A DNA stretch of 64,000 bases from Deinococcus sp. AB2017081 (GCF_034440735.1 NZ_CP140098.1:1605501-1669500), one strand, 5' to 3'; numbered from the stretch's first letter, positions 49,614 to 63,976 are shown. Numbers and translations: made by a program. The notes: generated by a model not told the origin, from the sequence alone.

Positions 49614-49701
49614 GGGGCGTGGGGCCGGGTCTGGCGGAGCCGCGCTGCCCGCACCGATCCGGGAGGTGATCCAGCTCCCGGTCAGGCGGCCGCTCTTCTG
49701 T

Positions 49702-50925
<1,224 letters not shown>

Positions 50926-51024
50926 GGGGGGCATTATCCGTCCGGTTCCAGGGGGCGGTTCGGCGTGGCGGGACGCGGCGGGCACGCGACGTGATCCCCA
51001 CCGGGTGTGCTCTACGCTGGTCAC

Positions 51025-52050
51025 GTGAAGGTGAGGATCAAGGAGGTGGCTGTGGCCGCTGGCGTGAGCGCGGCCACGGTCTCCAAGGTGCTGTCGGGCC
51101 GGGCGGACTACCCGGTGCATGCCCGGACGGCCGAGCGGGTGCGCCGCGTGGCCCGCGATCTGGGCTACGTGCCGGACATCGCGGCGCGCCACCTGCGCAC
51201 GCGGCAGACCGGGCAGCTGGGGGTCGTGCTGGAGGCGGTGGGGCCGTCCGAGCCGGACTCGCTGCTGGGCGGCCTGTCGGTGTCGCACGCGGTGCGGCGC
51301 ACCTTCGACGGCGCGATCATGGCCGGCCTGAGCGAGGCGGCGCGGGAACTGGACGTGCCGGCGCTGGTGGTCTATCCCGGTGGTGACCTGGACGTGCGGT
51401 CGTTCCTGGATGGGCGGGTGGACGGCCTGCTGGTGAGCTGCGATCCGCTGCGCGGGCACGCCCTGCTGCGCGGCCTGACGGACGCGCCGGTGCCGATCGT
51501 GGCGCTGTGGACACAGGTGGCCCCGGCCGGGATCGGCGTGGTGGACGTGGATCACGCGTACGGTGCCGGTCTCGCGGTGCGCCACCTGCTGGAGCTGCGC
51601 CACCGCCGGATCGCGTTCTACGGCGGCGGGGCCGGCAGCGGCGTGGAACATTTCGCCCAGCGCGAGGCCGGTTACCGGCAGGCGCTGGAGCACGCGGGCC
51701 TGACGCCGCTCCCCGCCATCCACGACGGCGGACGCCTGCTCCAGGCCGTGCGGGACGGCGTGACCGCGGTGTTTGCCGAGACGGATCTGGGGGCGGCAGC
51801 GGCCTTCCACGCCCTGCACGGCGCGGGCCTGCGGGTGCCGGCAGACGTGTCGCTGGTGGGCTTCGACGACATCCAGGGCGCGGAGTACATCGCGGGAGGG
51901 CTGACCACGGTGTACCACCCGGCAGCAGAGATGGCGGTGGCCGGTGTCCAGAGTCTGGTGGCACGCCTGGAGGGCGAGTCGCCGCGCACCACGCTGCTGC
52001 CGCCCCGCCTGATCCAGCGGCGCTCCACCGCGCCGGTGCAGGGGCGCTAG
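51025..52050 (+). CDS. LacI-family transcriptional regulator, probably of the xylose operon
   Basis: 341 residues: an N-terminal helix-turn-helix (IKEVAVAAGVSAATVSKVLSG) with the LacI hinge, and a periplasmic-binding-protein-like core (GYVPDIAARHLRTRQTGQLGVV; SLVGFDDIQGAEYI). The GTG at 51025 follows TACGCT by six bases (leaderless). It lies 219 bases before xylF, whose promoter has a perfect LacI-type palindrome at its start point. Likely a sugar-responsive repressor of xylFHG. Confidence 0.9.
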   Translation: MKVRIKEVAVAAGVSAATVSKVLSGRADYPVHARTAERVRRVARDLGYVPDIAARHLRTRQTGQLGVVLEAVGPSEPDSLLGGLSVSHAVRRTFDGAIMAGLSEAARELDVPALVVYPGGDLDVRSFLDGRVDGLLVSCDPLRGHALLRGLTDAPVPIVALWTQVAPAGIGVVDVDHAYGAGLAVRHLLELRHRRIAFYGGGAGSGVEHFAQREAGYRQALEHAGLTPLPAIHDGGRLLQAVRDGVTAVFAETDLGAAAAFHALHGAGLRVPADVSLVGFDDIQGAEYIAGGLTTVYHPAAEMAVAGVQSLVARLEGESPRTTLLPPRLIQRRSTAPVQGR

Positions 52051-52098
52051 CGCCCCGCCGGATGACCGGAACCCGCCGGCTGTGTAGACCGACGCTGC

Positions 52099-52148
52099 TT
52101 GGCAGACCTCGTGGCAGGGTGTACCATCGCCGTACCGAAATCGATTTC
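52099..52148 (+). promoter_or_regulatory. xylF promoter with LacI-type operator
   Basis: TTGGCA (-35, 52099-52104), a 17-base spacer and TACCAT (-10, 52122-52127) precede the perfect 12-bp palindrome GAAATCGATTTC (52137-52148), which would lie at about +3 to +14. A central CG in an A/T-flanked palindrome is the hallmark of LacI-family operators. Repression by blocking RNA polymerase, released by sugar, is expected. Confidence 0.78.
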
Positions 52149-52269
52149 CCCAGGACGCGGTGGGCGCACCTCCATGCCGTGTCCTGGGCAGAGTCCGGGA
52201 GCATGGCGACCCGGTTCTGGGTGACGCGCCACCGCCCCCTGCGGGCCCTGCGCCCGCGCAAGGAGATCC

Positions 52270-53316
<1,047 letters not shown>

Positions 53317-53336
53317 AGTTTTCCTGACCCGCGTCA

Positions 53337-53369
53337 CCGGGGCCACGGGCGATTCTGCCCGCGCCCCGG
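53337..53369 (+). other. Intercistronic stem-loop xylF-xylH
   Basis: CCGGGGC (53337-53343) pairs with GCCCCGG (53363-53369), with an inner GGGC/GCCC pair. It stands between the binding-protein and permease genes and has no T run. Such hairpins commonly stabilise the upstream part of the mRNA or reduce read-through, giving more binding protein than permease. Confidence 0.5.
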
Positions 53370-53402
53370 CTCGCGTGTGTCGGCCCCCCCTGGAGTCAAG
53401 GC

Positions 53403-54620
53403 ATGCAGAGTAGTGTCCGTACCACCTCCCGCCCGGATCGTCTGAACCAGCTCGGTCTGGACGGGCGGCTCGTGTTCATGGTGCTGGCGATCGCCGGTAT
53501 CTGGATCCTTTTCCACCTGTTCACGCAGGGCACCTTCATGAGTGCCCGCAACCTCTGGAACCTGTCGGTGCAGACCGCGTCGGTGGGTGTGATGGTCAGC
53601 GGCATGGTGCTGGTCATCGTGATGCGCAACATCGACCTGTCGATCGGCTCGATCCTGGGCTTCACCGGCATGTTCATGGCGGTCGTGAATACCCGCTTCA
53701 TCACCGCCGACACGTGGTGGGGCACGCTGCTCACGCTGCTGCTGGGCCTGCTGCTCGGCGCGGTCGTCGGGGCCCTGCAGGGCACGTGGATCGCGCGGCT
53801 GGCCGTGCCGTCGTTCATCGTCACGCTGGGCGGCCTGCTGATCTTCCGGGGCGGCGCGTGGCTGCTCACCAGCGGGCAGACCATCGCCCCCCTGACCGAG
53901 AACTATCAGGTGCTCGGCGGCGGCCTGAACGGCGCGATCGGTGGCCCCGCCAGCTGGGCGGTCGGACTGCTGCTCATGGCGGCCATCGTCGCGTCGGATC
54001 TGCTCACGCGCCGTCAGCGTGAGCGCCGCGGCCTGCCCAACCGCAGCATGGGCCTGCAGCTGCTGTTCACGGGCGGCAGCCTGCTGGTCGTGCTGGGCTT
54101 CATCCTGGTCATGAACGGCTACCCCGATCCGCGCACCGGGCTCCCGCGCGGCATGCCGGTGCCGGTGCTGATCATGCTGGCGGTGACCGCCGTCATGATG
54201 TGGGTCGTGCGTTCCACCCGCTTCGGGCGCTATGTGTACGCCTACGGCGGCAACCCCGAGGCCGCGCGCCTGGCCGGGATCAACACCGAACGCCTGACCA
54301 TCGCGGTGTTCGCCCTGATGGGCACGCTGGCCGCGCTGGCCGGCGCGATCCAGACGGCCCGCCTGAACGCCGGCACGAACTCCACCGGCACCCTTGCGGA
54401 ACTCAGCGTGATTGCGGCGGCCGTGATCGGCGGCACCTCGCTGGCCGGCGGGACAGGCAGCATTCCCGGCGCGTTCCTGGGCGCGCTGCTGATGGCCAGC
54501 CTGATCAACGGCATGCTGCTGCTCGACCTGTCCAGCGCGTGGCAGAACGTCGTGCAGGGGCTGGTGCTCATGCTGGCCGTGACGCTCGATGTGATCGCGC
54601 AGAAGCGGAGGACGCGGTGA
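53403..54620 (+). CDS. xylH: Xylose ABC transporter permease
   Basis: 405 residues with about ten membrane segments; monosaccharide-type BPD_transp_2 permease. It contains [20 protein letters not shown] and the EAA-like loop ([26 protein letters not shown]) that contacts the ATPase. The XylH-like insert [20 protein letters not shown], a cytoplasmic loop found in xylose permeases, supports the assignment. Its stop overlaps the xylG start by four bases. Confidence 0.9.
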   Translation: MQSSVRTTSRPDRLNQLGLDGRLVFMVLAIAGIWILFHLFTQGTFMSARNLWNLSVQTASVGVMVSGMVLVIVMRNIDLSIGSILGFTGMFMAVVNTRFITADTWWGTLLTLLLGLLLGAVVGALQGTWIARLAVPSFIVTLGGLLIFRGGAWLLTSGQTIAPLTENYQVLGGGLNGAIGGPASWAVGLLLMAAIVASDLLTRRQRERRGLPNRSMGLQLLFTGGSLLVVLGFILVMNGYPDPRTGLPRGMPVPVLIMLAVTAVMMWVVRSTRFGRYVYAYGGNPEAARLAGINTERLTIAVFALMGTLAALAGAIQTARLNAGTNSTGTLAELSVIAAAVIGGTSLAGGTGSIPGAFLGALLMASLINGMLLLDLSSAWQNVVQGLVLMLAVTLDVIAQKRRTR

Positions 54621-55375
54621 CCGCCCACACGACAGCCACCCCCCTGATCGAGACCCGCGGCCTGTCCAAGGCCTTCGGCGGCGTGCACGCCCTGGAAGAC
54701 GTGGACGTGCAGCTCTACCCCGGCGAGGTGCTGGGTCTGCTCGGCCACAACGGAGCCGGCAAGTCCACGCTGATCAAGATGCTCTCGGGGGCCTATACCG
54801 CCGACAGCGGCCAGGTGTTCATGAACGGCGAGGAGGTGAAACTCAGTTCCCCGCGTGCCGCGCAGAACCTGGGGATCGAGACCATCTACCAGAACCTCGC
54901 GCTGGCCGACAACCTGGACGTCGCCGCGAACATCTTCCTGGGGCGCGAACTGATGCGCGGCGGCCGGCTCGACGAGGACACCATGGAGCTCGAGTCGCGC
55001 AAGGTGCTCGACCGCCTGAAGGTGAACCTCCCGGATCTGAAGAAGCCCGTGTTCAACCTGTCCGGCGGGCAGCGCCAGTGCATCGCGATCAGCCGCGCGA
55101 TCTACTTCAAGGCGCGGGTGCTGATCATGGACGAGCCCACCGCCGCCCTGGGGCCGCAGGAGACCGCCCAGGTGAACGAGCTGATCGGCTCGCTGAAGCA
55201 GGAGGGTGTGGGCATCTTCCTGATCAGCCACGACCTGCACGACGTGTTCGACCTCGCCGACCGCGTGACGGTCATGAAGAACGGCCGCGTGGTGGGCAGT
55301 TCCCCCACGAACCAGATCTCGCAGGACGAGGTGCTGGAGATGATCATCGCCGGGAAACTGCCCGTCCGGCACTGA
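54617..55375 (+). CDS. xylG: Xylose ABC transporter ATPase, single-domain form
   Basis: 252 residues with one ABC domain: Walker [10 protein letters not shown], signature NLSGGQRQ, Walker [14 protein letters not shown] and H-loop ISHDLHDV. Classical XylG/RbsA proteins have two ABC domains in about 500 residues, so here two copies are expected to dimerise. The GTG at 54617 overlaps the xylH stop (GTGA), showing translational coupling. It is the last gene of the operon. Confidence 0.9.
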   Translation: MTAHTTATPLIETRGLSKAFGGVHALEDVDVQLYPGEVLGLLGHNGAGKSTLIKMLSGAYTADSGQVFMNGEEVKLSSPRAAQNLGIETIYQNLALADNLDVAANIFLGRELMRGGRLDEDTMELESRKVLDRLKVNLPDLKKPVFNLSGGQRQCIAISRAIYFKARVLIMDEPTAALGPQETAQVNELIGSLKQEGVGIFLISHDLHDVFDLADRVTVMKNGRVVGSSPTNQISQDEVLEMIIAGKLPVRH

Positions 55376-55440
55376 CCGGAGCGCTCCGATTGAATCCCGC
55401 AGAACTGCGGGTGGGGTACGACCGAAGGGACTAGGAGAAG

Positions 55441-55509
55441 TACGGATTTCGGGAGATGGACGTGCATCCGGTTCTTTCCCGGATGCACGGGAATCGGACG
55501 GAATCCGTA
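55441..55509. repeat. Nested inverted repeat between xylG and the ClC gene
   Basis: Outer arms TACGGATT (55441-55448) and AATCCGTA (55502-55509) enclose a perfect 11-bp stem (55461-55471 with 55479-55489, arm CGTGCATCCGG, loop TTCTTTC). A further palindrome CCCGCAG-AA-CTGCGGG lies at 55396-55111-type spacing just upstream, at 55396-55111 plus 300, i.e. bases 55396-55411. The unit has no coding potential and may be a structured RNA or a repeat element. Confidence 0.5.
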
Positions 55510-55516
55510 TAAGGAT

Positions 55517-55558
55517 GCGCCGCCGGTGGCCTGTGTCCCGGCGGCGCGTCCGTCTTCT

Positions 55559-55560
<2 letters not shown>
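55517..55560 (+). terminator. Terminator of the xyl operon
   Basis: A perfect 10-bp stem (55517-55526 with 55538-55547, arm GCGCCGCCGG, 11-base loop) followed by a pyrimidine-rich tail ending CTTCTTT. It lies between the converging xylG and ClC genes. Confidence 0.7.
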
Positions 55561-57184
<1,624 letters not shown>

Positions 57185-57479
57185 CGCGTGCATGCTAGAG
57201 CAAATGCCCGCGCTGACGCGGCGTCCGGATTTCCGGCGGGCCGCAGCCGGCGTCGAGCGCATGGGCCCGGCGGCGTGAGCGGGTGCATCCGGGGCCACCG
57301 CTTTGCGGGCCGTGTCCAGCGCGCACCGATCCGGGGGCAGCGGCGGGATGAAGCCCTCATAAAGCCCCGGAGCCACCCACCCTCCAATCAGGGGCGCGTA
57401 AGATACGGGTCGCCCGCCGGAACCGGGGCCGAGACCACGTCCGTGTGGCCGCGTGTTCCGTCGTGAAAGGAGTGAGACC

Positions 57480-58103
<624 letters not shown>

Positions 58104-58117
58104 TCCCCGCACGACCC

Positions 58118-58139
58118 ATCCCCGGTCACGGCCGGGGAT
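58118..58139. terminator. Terminator between sodA and the P450 gene
   Basis: Stem ATCCCCGG (58118-58125) with CCGGGGAT (58132-58139), 6-base loop, then TGTTTCATT. It ends sodA and also lies downstream of the convergent P450 stop. Confidence 0.75.
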
Positions 58140-58143
58140 TGTT

Positions 58144-59502
58144 TCATTCCCGGACGGCGCTCACCCGTGCGTCCACCGGCCCGCCCGGCTTAAGGGTCAC
58201 GCCCGGGTGCAGGCCGGTGGGGCCGCCGCCCGGCACGTCGTAGTGCAGGCCACGCAGCAGCGTGGCCGTGATCAGCGTGGCCTCCAGCAGCGCGAGGTGG
58301 TTGCCGATGCACATCCGCGCGCCTGTCCCGAACGGCATGAAGGCGTCCGGCGTCCGCGCGCCGTCCAGCCAGCGCCCGGGTTCGAAGGCGTCCGGGCGCG
58401 GCCAGTGCCGGGCGCTGCGCTGCATCAGGAAGATGTTCACCGACACGTTCGCGCCCGCCGGCAGGTCGTACCCGGCGACCGTGACGGGCTCTGTCGCCTG
58501 ACGCGGCACGATCCACGCGGGCGGGTACAGGCGCAGCGCCTCCTGGATGCACGCGTTCACGTACGGCAGGGCGCGCGCGTCGGCGGCGTCCGGGTCGCGC
58601 CCGGCCAGCACGGCACGCACCTCGGCGCGGGCGCGGGCTTGTACGTCCGGATGCCGCGCGAACTCCAGGAACAGGAACGTCAGCAGGTTCGCGGTCGTCT
58701 CGTGGCCCGCCAGGAACAGCGTCATGACCTCGTCGCGCACCTCGGCGTCGGTCAGGCCGCCGCCGCCGTCCTCGTCGCGCGCGGCGAGCAGCAGGCCCAG
58801 CAGGTCGCTCCCCGGCTCCGGGGCCGCGCGGCGCTGCGCGATGATCCGCGCGACGACGGTGTCCAGCGCCGCGCCGGCGCGGGTGGCCCGGCGGTTGGCG
58901 GGCGTGGGCCAGTGCGCCGGCAGATCGACGACCGCCCGGACGCGCTGCGTGGTGCGCTCCAGCAGCGGCGGCAGCTCGCGCTCGACCACCTCCAGTTCCG
59001 CGTCGCTGAGCCCGGTGCCGAACAGCACCGCCGAGATGGCCCGCAGCGTCACGCGCAGCATCTCGCCGCCGAGCTCCACGGGTTCCCCCGCCTGCGCCGC
59101 GCCGTGCAGGCGCTCCAGGGTGGGCCGGGTCGCCGCCACGATGTCGGCCGCCATGCCGGCCAGGGCGGGCCGGTGGAACGCGGGCTGCATCAGGCGGCGG
59201 TGGGTGCGCCACTCCGCGCCCTCGGCGGTCAGCAGGCCGGATCCCAGGAAGTCCCGCATCTTCTGGATGCCCCGGCCCTTGCGGAATGAGGCCGCCTTGT
59301 CCACGAGCACCTCGCGCGCCGCGGCGGGGTCGCTGACGAGCAGGATCTCGCGCGGCCCGACCCTGAAGCTCAGCACGTCGCCGTAGGCCACGCGCAGGTG
59401 CCGCATGTACCCCAGCGGATCGGCGCGCAGCACCCGCGCGTGCCCCAGGGGCGAGCGCGAGCGGGGGCCGGGCGGGCGGGACGGGCCGGGAGCAGCGGTC
59501 AC
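58144..59502 (-). CDS. Cytochrome P450
   Basis: 452 residues with the P450 landmarks in order: I-helix [12 protein letters not shown], ExxR in [10 protein letters not shown] and the haem-Cys loop [10 protein letters not shown]. It is a soluble bacterial monooxygenase needing external redox partners. Deinococcus P450s include CYP287-type carotenoid ring hydroxylases of the deinoxanthin pathway, and this may be one, but the subfamily cannot be set by eye. The GTG at 59502 overlaps the regulator stop by four bases (GTGA) and follows TACAGT by six, so both coupling and a separate leaderless promoter are possible. Confidence 0.92.
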   Translation of the reverse strand: MTAAPGPSRPPGPRSRSPLGHARVLRADPLGYMRHLRVAYGDVLSFRVGPREILLVSDPAAAREVLVDKAASFRKGRGIQKMRDFLGSGLLTAEGAEWRTHRRLMQPAFHRPALAGMAADIVAATRPTLERLHGAAQAGEPVELGGEMLRVTLRAISAVLFGTGLSDAELEVVERELPPLLERTTQRVRAVVDLPAHWPTPANRRATRAGAALDTVVARIIAQRRAAPEPGSDLLGLLLAARDEDGGGGLTDAEVRDEVMTLFLAGHETTANLLTFLFLEFARHPDVQARARAEVRAVLAGRDPDAADARALPYVNACIQEALRLYPPAWIVPRQATEPVTVAGYDLPAGANVSVNIFLMQRSARHWPRPDAFEPGRWLDGARTPDAFMPFGTGARMCIGNHLALLEATLITATLLRGLHYDVPGGGPTGLHPGVTLKPGGPVDARVSAVRE

Positions 59503-62500
59503 GTCCGCACTGTAGAGCGCGCCGCCCCCGCGTGGGCTCCGAGGGGGGGCAGGGCGGCGAGCCGCCGCCGGAGCGCGCCACCATGCTCCGGCCACGACGT
59601 CTCCAGCGCGGTGAGCCGCTCGGTGAGTTCGGCGGCTGCACCGGGCCGCTCACGGGCCGCCCGGGCGTGCGCCAGGATCAGGGCGTCCACCGCCGCTGCC
59701 TCGGGCGCGGGGCCGGGATCCGGGGCGTCCGGGTCGGCGAGCAGCCGCAGGGCAGCGATCAGGGCCCCGGGGGGTGCGCCGTCTGCCCAGCGGCGGACGG
59801 CGTCTACGTCCCCCCGCCGCAGCGCCGCCCAGCCCAGGGTGTAGGCGTGCTGCTCACGCTCGTCCGGGGCGGGCTCGGTGCCCTCCAGCACGGCCAGCGA
59901 GGGGTGCTCCGTCTCGCCCCGCCGCAGCGCTGCCTGCGCCGCCACGCAGTGCGCCACGAAGGCGTACTCGCCGCTGCCGAGCGCGGCCATGCGGCCCAGC
60001 AGCTCCTGTGTGGCCACGTCGGCCACGTCCAGGCCGCACTGCACCTGCATGCTCAGCAGGGTCGCGGTGCGCCGCACGGTCAGCAGGGCCTCCCCGCGCA
60101 CCTGCGCGAGCTCGACGACCTCCGCGTAGGTCTGCAGCGCCGCGCCGAGGTGGCCCAGCCGGAAGCGGCACACCGCCAGGTTGCCCAGGAGAGCGGGCAG
60201 CGCCTGTTCCGGCAGGTGCGGCCGCGCAGCGGCGAGCAGCGGCAGGGCGTCGCGGTACTGGCCATCGGCGAGCAGCACCCCGCCCAGGTTGCTGCGGGCC
60301 TGCGCGCCCAGCAGCGCGAGCCCGTGCCGGTCGGCGAGCTCGACGACGCCCTCCAGCGCGCGGCGCGCCAGGGCGTGCTCGCCGGCCATCGCGTGCAGCG
60401 TGGCGCTGATGAACTGCGCGTGCGTCAGGGACTTGGGATCGCCCAGCAGGCCCGCCAGGCGCAGCAGTTCGTCGCATTCCGATCGCGCTGCCGCACGGTC
60501 GCCGCGCTGCGAGGCGAGCTGCACCAGCGTGGCCGTGCCCTGGAAGGCCCGGCCCGTGCCGTCCAGGGGCTCGAGGCGGCGGCTGGCGCGCAGATCGGTC
60601 TCGGCGTCCGCGAACTGGCCCAGCTTGAAGAGGGCGGTGCCGCGCAGGGACAGGGCCGTGGCCCGCAGCGCGTCGGGCACGTCCAGCTCCAGCACGCGGC
60701 CCGCGATGGCCAGCGTGTCCGCGTACGCGGCGTCGAGCAGGTGGATCTGAGCCTCGCACAGGGCGATCTCGGCGTCGCCCAGGGGCGAGGCGGCCTGGAG
60801 GCCACGCAGCGCGGGCAGCAGGGCCCGGGCCCGCGGCACGTCGCCCACCGCGTTCAGGGCGATGCCGAAGACCTTCAGGGTGGTGCTCAGGGCCTCGGCG
60901 TCGTCCAGACCCAGCGCCACGGCGCGCTCGTAGGCCTGCGCGGCCTCGGGCATGGCGAAGGCGCGCTGGGCGTGGTCGCCGGCGTGCACCCACCAGAGCG
61001 CGGCGTCGCGCGTGCGGCCCCCGGCCTCGAAGCACTGCGCGACGTCCTGCGCCGCCGCCCCCGAGTCGGCCAGGGCCGTGGCCAGCGCCGCGTGCAGCAC
61101 GCCGCGGCGCTGGCCCGGCAGGGCGCTGCGCAGCGCCTCGCGCTGCAGGTCGTGGCGCAGGGTCAGGCCCGCGCTCACCTCGTGCACGAAGCCGGCGGCC
61201 TCCAGGGTGCGGATCGCCTCCACGACCGCCCATTCGTCCAGGCCGCAGGCCTGCGCCAGCACCGCCGCGCCCAGCGGCAGGCCCTGGATGCTCAGGGTGT
61301 CGAGCACCCGCCGCGCCGCGCCGTCCAGCAGGTCGGCCCGCGCCAGCACCGCCTCCTGCACGGAACGCGGCAGCGGCAGGTGCGCGTAGCCGCCTGCCGC
61401 GTGGAAGTCCACATGCCAGCGCCCGCCGTCGTCCACGCGCACGTGCCCGCTGCCGATCAGGGCGCGCAGGGTCTCCAGGAAGAACAGCGGGTTGCCGCCG
61501 GTGGTCTGGAGCAGCGCCGCCGCGAACTGCGCGCCGCCCGCACCGGCGCTCAGGTGCTGCACCAGCGCCAGCACGTCGGCCCCCGTCAGCGGCGGCACCG
61601 TCACGGCGTGCAGGGTGCCGGCCGAGCGCTGGGCGCGCACCCACCCGTCGGCGGCGCTGCCCTGCAGCTCGAAGGCGCGGGCGGTGCCCACGAGCGCCGG
61701 GCGGCGGGCCGCAGGCAGGCCCGCCGCCCGCGTGACCAGCGCGCCCAGCACGTCCAGGCTGGCCGCATCGAGCGAGTGCAGGTCGTCGAAGACCACGCAG
61801 CCGCGCGGCCCGGCCGCCTCCAGCAGCGCTCCGGCCAGCGCCGCGTGCAGCTCCTGCCGCGCCGCGGCGCTGAACTCGCGCACCGCCGCCGTGTCCTGCA
61901 ACTGCGCCAGCGCCGCGCGCGACGGGGCCGAGAGGGCCGCGGCCCCCACCTCCTCGAGCGTGAAGGCCACGGCGGCCAGGGGCCCGGCCGTGACTGCGCC
62001 CGGCACGACCACTGTGCGCTCCGACTGCCGCGCGAACTCCAGCGCCAGACGCGACTTGCCCACGCCCGGGTCGCCCACCAGCAGCGTGAAGGCGGCGCTG
62101 CCCTGCAGGGTGCGCAGCAGCTCCGCGCGCCCCACCAGCGGCAGGCGGGGGAGCCCGCGGGCGGGGGCCGGGGCCGTGCCGGGTTCGCCCAGCTGCTCCA
62201 GCCACGCCCGGGTCGCCACCAGCGGCGGGCGGCCGAACTCGCGGCGGGTCATGGCCTCGCACTCGGCGTAGACGCGCCGCGCCTCCGGGGCGTCGCGCAG
62301 CAGCACGCACAGCCGCAGCCATTCGCGCCGCGCGTCCTCCGACAGCGGGTCGAGGTCGCTCGCCCGGCGGGCCAGCGCCCGGGCCTCCCCCAGGTCGCCG
62401 CTGTCCTCGGCGCGGCGGGCGGCCCCGTGCACCGTCTCACGGTAGAACGCGGCCCAGTCGGCCCGCATGGCCCCCAGCCACTCGCCGAGCCGACCGGGCG

Positions 62501-62834
62501 CGCCCTCGATCCACGGCAGCAGCTCCGGGCCCGCGGCGTCCAGCGCCCCCGCCGTGTCGCCGGCCGCCGCCCGCTGCCGGGCCGTCGCCACGTCCGACAC
62601 GAGCTGCGGCGAGACGGTCACGTGCGTGCCGGTCGGGTTCACCGCGTCCGCGAAGGGGCCGCGCGCCAGCCGGTGCAGCTCGACCCGCAGGTTCGAGCGC
62701 GCGTGCGCGGAGTCCTCCCACAGCAGGTGCGCCAGCGCCGAGCGTTCCGTCGGGCCGCCCAGCGCCAGCACGGCCAGCACCAGCGGCGGCTTTGCCTTGG
62801 CGCGTTCCGGCACCCGGGTCAGCTGCAGGGACAT
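59499..62834 (-). CDS. SARP-like transcriptional regulator with AAA/STAND ATPase and TPR region
   Basis: 1111 residues. N-terminal 95 residues fit an OmpR/SARP winged helix (LLWEDSAHARSNLRVELHRLARG), then a bacterial transcriptional activator domain to about 235. An AAA/STAND ATPase follows with Walker A FTLLVGDPGVGKSR near residue 265 and Walker B GCVVFDDLHSLD. The C-terminal half is a long TPR-like helical repeat. Such proteins are signal-gated activators. The ATG at 62834 follows TACACT by six bases (leaderless). It overlaps the P450 gene, its likely target or partner, by four bases. Confidence 0.85.
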   Translation of the reverse strand: MSLQLTRVPERAKAKPPLVLAVLALGGPTERSALAHLLWEDSAHARSNLRVELHRLARGPFADAVNPTGTHVTVSPQLVSDVATARQRAAAGDTAGALDAAGPELLPWIEGAPGRLGEWLGAMRADWAAFYRETVHGAARRAEDSGDLGEARALARRASDLDPLSEDARREWLRLCVLLRDAPEARRVYAECEAMTRREFGRPPLVATRAWLEQLGEPGTAPAPARGLPRLPLVGRAELLRTLQGSAAFTLLVGDPGVGKSRLALEFARQSERTVVVPGAVTAGPLAAVAFTLEEVGAAALSAPSRAALAQLQDTAAVREFSAAARQELHAALAGALLEAAGPRGCVVFDDLHSLDAASLDVLGALVTRAAGLPAARRPALVGTARAFELQGSAADGWVRAQRSAGTLHAVTVPPLTGADVLALVQHLSAGAGGAQFAAALLQTTGGNPLFFLETLRALIGSGHVRVDDGGRWHVDFHAAGGYAHLPLPRSVQEAVLARADLLDGAARRVLDTLSIQGLPLGAAVLAQACGLDEWAVVEAIRTLEAAGFVHEVSAGLTLRHDLQREALRSALPGQRRGVLHAALATALADSGAAAQDVAQCFEAGGRTRDAALWWVHAGDHAQRAFAMPEAAQAYERAVALGLDDAEALSTTLKVFGIALNAVGDVPRARALLPALRGLQAASPLGDAEIALCEAQIHLLDAAYADTLAIAGRVLELDVPDALRATALSLRGTALFKLGQFADAETDLRASRRLEPLDGTGRAFQGTATLVQLASQRGDRAAARSECDELLRLAGLLGDPKSLTHAQFISATLHAMAGEHALARRALEGVVELADRHGLALLGAQARSNLGGVLLADGQYRDALPLLAAARPHLPEQALPALLGNLAVCRFRLGHLGAALQTYAEVVELAQVRGEALLTVRRTATLLSMQVQCGLDVADVATQELLGRMAALGSGEYAFVAHCVAAQAALRRGETEHPSLAVLEGTEPAPDEREQHAYTLGWAALRRGDVDAVRRWADGAPPGALIAALRLLADPDAPDPGPAPEAAAVDALILAHARAARERPGAAAELTERLTALETSWPEHGGALRRRLAALPPLGAHAGAARSTVRT

Positions 62835-62915
62835 TCTCCCAGTGTAGGCACGCGGACGAGCGTTGTCGCCCCGATCTGCAACGTGCCCGCAACGCCCGGC
62901 CATGCACTGTCGGGT

Positions 62916-63113
62916 ATGGCGACCAGCGCCCCCCACCACCCGGCACCGCCGCTGGCCCACTTCACCGTGACGGTGCATGCCAGCGGCGTGGACGTCGTGG
63001 ATCATGCCGACGCCAGCCGGCACACCTTCGGCACCCTGCTTGCCGCCCTGGGCTACATGGAACTCGTGTGCCGCACGCGGGAGCGGACGGTGCGTGACGG
63101 TGGGTTGCTGTAG
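62916..63113 (+). CDS. Small unknown protein (65 aa), divergent from the regulator
   Basis: A His/Ala-rich N terminus (MATSAPHHPAPPLAHFTVTV) is followed by GTLLAALGYMELVCRTRERT. No family recognised; probably soluble. The ATG at 62916 lies six bases after CACTGT with no ribosome site, a weak leaderless pattern. It shares an 81-base divergent gap with the large regulator and could be co-regulated with it. Confidence 0.5.
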   Translation: MATSAPHHPAPPLAHFTVTVHASGVDVVDHADASRHTFGTLLAALGYMELVCRTRERTVRDGGLL

Positions 63114-63132
63114 AGAGGGCGCGGTGCACAGG

Positions 63133-63165
63133 GACGCCGCCGTCCGGTACCGGGACGGCGGCGTC
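63133..63165. terminator. Bidirectional terminator
   Basis: A perfect 13-bp stem (63133-63145 with 63153-63165, arm GACGCCGCCGTCC) around the near-palindromic loop GGTACCG, between two converging genes. Confidence 0.75.
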
Positions 63166-63191
63166 ACGTCACGCTCGGGACGATCCGCTGG

Positions 63192-63833
63192 CTACTTCCG
63201 GCAGGTCAGATCCACGCGGAAGCTGGGGTCGGCCACGCTGAACTTCGCCTTGAGCCCGTCGGCGGTCTTGGGCTCGATGTCCAGCAGGAACTTCTGCGCG
63301 GGCATGGCCTGGACGGCGGCGGCGTCCATCTTGGTCTCGGGGAAGATCGCGAAGGTGTAGACCGTGCCGGTGCCCTGCGGCAGCTTGGCGTAGGTCTTGT
63401 CCTGCCAGCCGCTGCGCCAGCTCCTGGCCCAGCTGTCTCCATCCGCGAAGGTCACGTTCACCGCGCCGTTGTAGTGGATCCCCGCGTCATCCATGCGCAG
63501 GGTCTGGGTGGTGCCGTTCTTCAGCTCGATGGTCACGCCCCAGCCGTCGCCGTAGTACTGATCCTGCACGGGCGCGACCTTCGTGACGCGCATGCGCCAG
63601 ATGCCGTTGAACAGCCACTCGTTCACGCAGCCGGACACACTGGCCTTCTGGTTCGCGCCGCCCTGTGCGGTCAGGATGCGCTGAAGATCGGCGAGCTTGA
63701 CGTAGGTCACGCCGCCGATCACGGTGGTGGGCACACTGGCGGGCTGTCCGTTGAGGGTCAACGTGACGGGCGCGGCCAGGGCGGCAGCGGTGCTCAGGGT
63801 CGTCAGGGCGGTCAGCAGGGTCATCAGTCGCAT
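63192..63833 (-). CDS. Secreted protein of unknown function (213 aa)
   Basis: Signal peptide (MTLLTALTTLSTAAALAAP) followed by VTLTLNGQPASVPTTVIGGVTYVKLADLQ, which resembles the copper amine oxidase N-terminal-like domain of exported proteins. The rest (CVNEWLFNGIWRMRVTKVAP; FAIFPETKMDAAAVQAMPAQ) is beta-rich, with a Cys near residue 68 and another in the terminal DLTCRK. Function unknown; probably a periplasmic or surface structural protein. The start at 63833 has GGAGG upstream. Confidence 0.75.
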   Translation of the reverse strand: MRLMTLLTALTTLSTAAALAAPVTLTLNGQPASVPTTVIGGVTYVKLADLQRILTAQGGANQKASVSGCVNEWLFNGIWRMRVTKVAPVQDQYYGDGWGVTIELKNGTTQTLRMDDAGIHYNGAVNVTFADGDSWARSWRSGWQDKTYAKLPQGTGTVYTFAIFPETKMDAAAVQAMPAQKFLLDIEPKTADGLKAKFSVADPSFRVDLTCRK

Positions 63834-63945
63834 GTGGAATCCTCCCGGATGCGGTGCTCACGGCGCCGCTGTCCTGTGCCGTGATGGTGCTCCGGCGACC
63901 GTTGCGCAGGCGTTGCGCCGCTGCACGCCCCGCCCCCATGCAGAC

Positions 63946-63963
63946 CTAACGACCGTTTGTTAG
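63946..63963. promoter_or_regulatory. TetR-type operator
   Basis: CTAACGACCGTTTGTTAG is an imperfect 18-bp inverted repeat (arms CTAAC/GTTAG with symmetric inner bases) 13 bases before the ATG at 63977. A TAGACT -10 candidate overlaps its right end. TetR/AcrR repressors often bind such a site next to their own gene. Confidence 0.6.
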
Positions 63964-63976
63964 ACTGTGGTCAACA

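Noticed and set aside
59532..63113. 1193-codon open frame antisense to the SARP-like regulator
   Set aside because: Same shadow effect, with Gln/Arg/His-rich low-complexity translation. Only its last 65 codons, on the far side of the regulator start, look like a separate gene.
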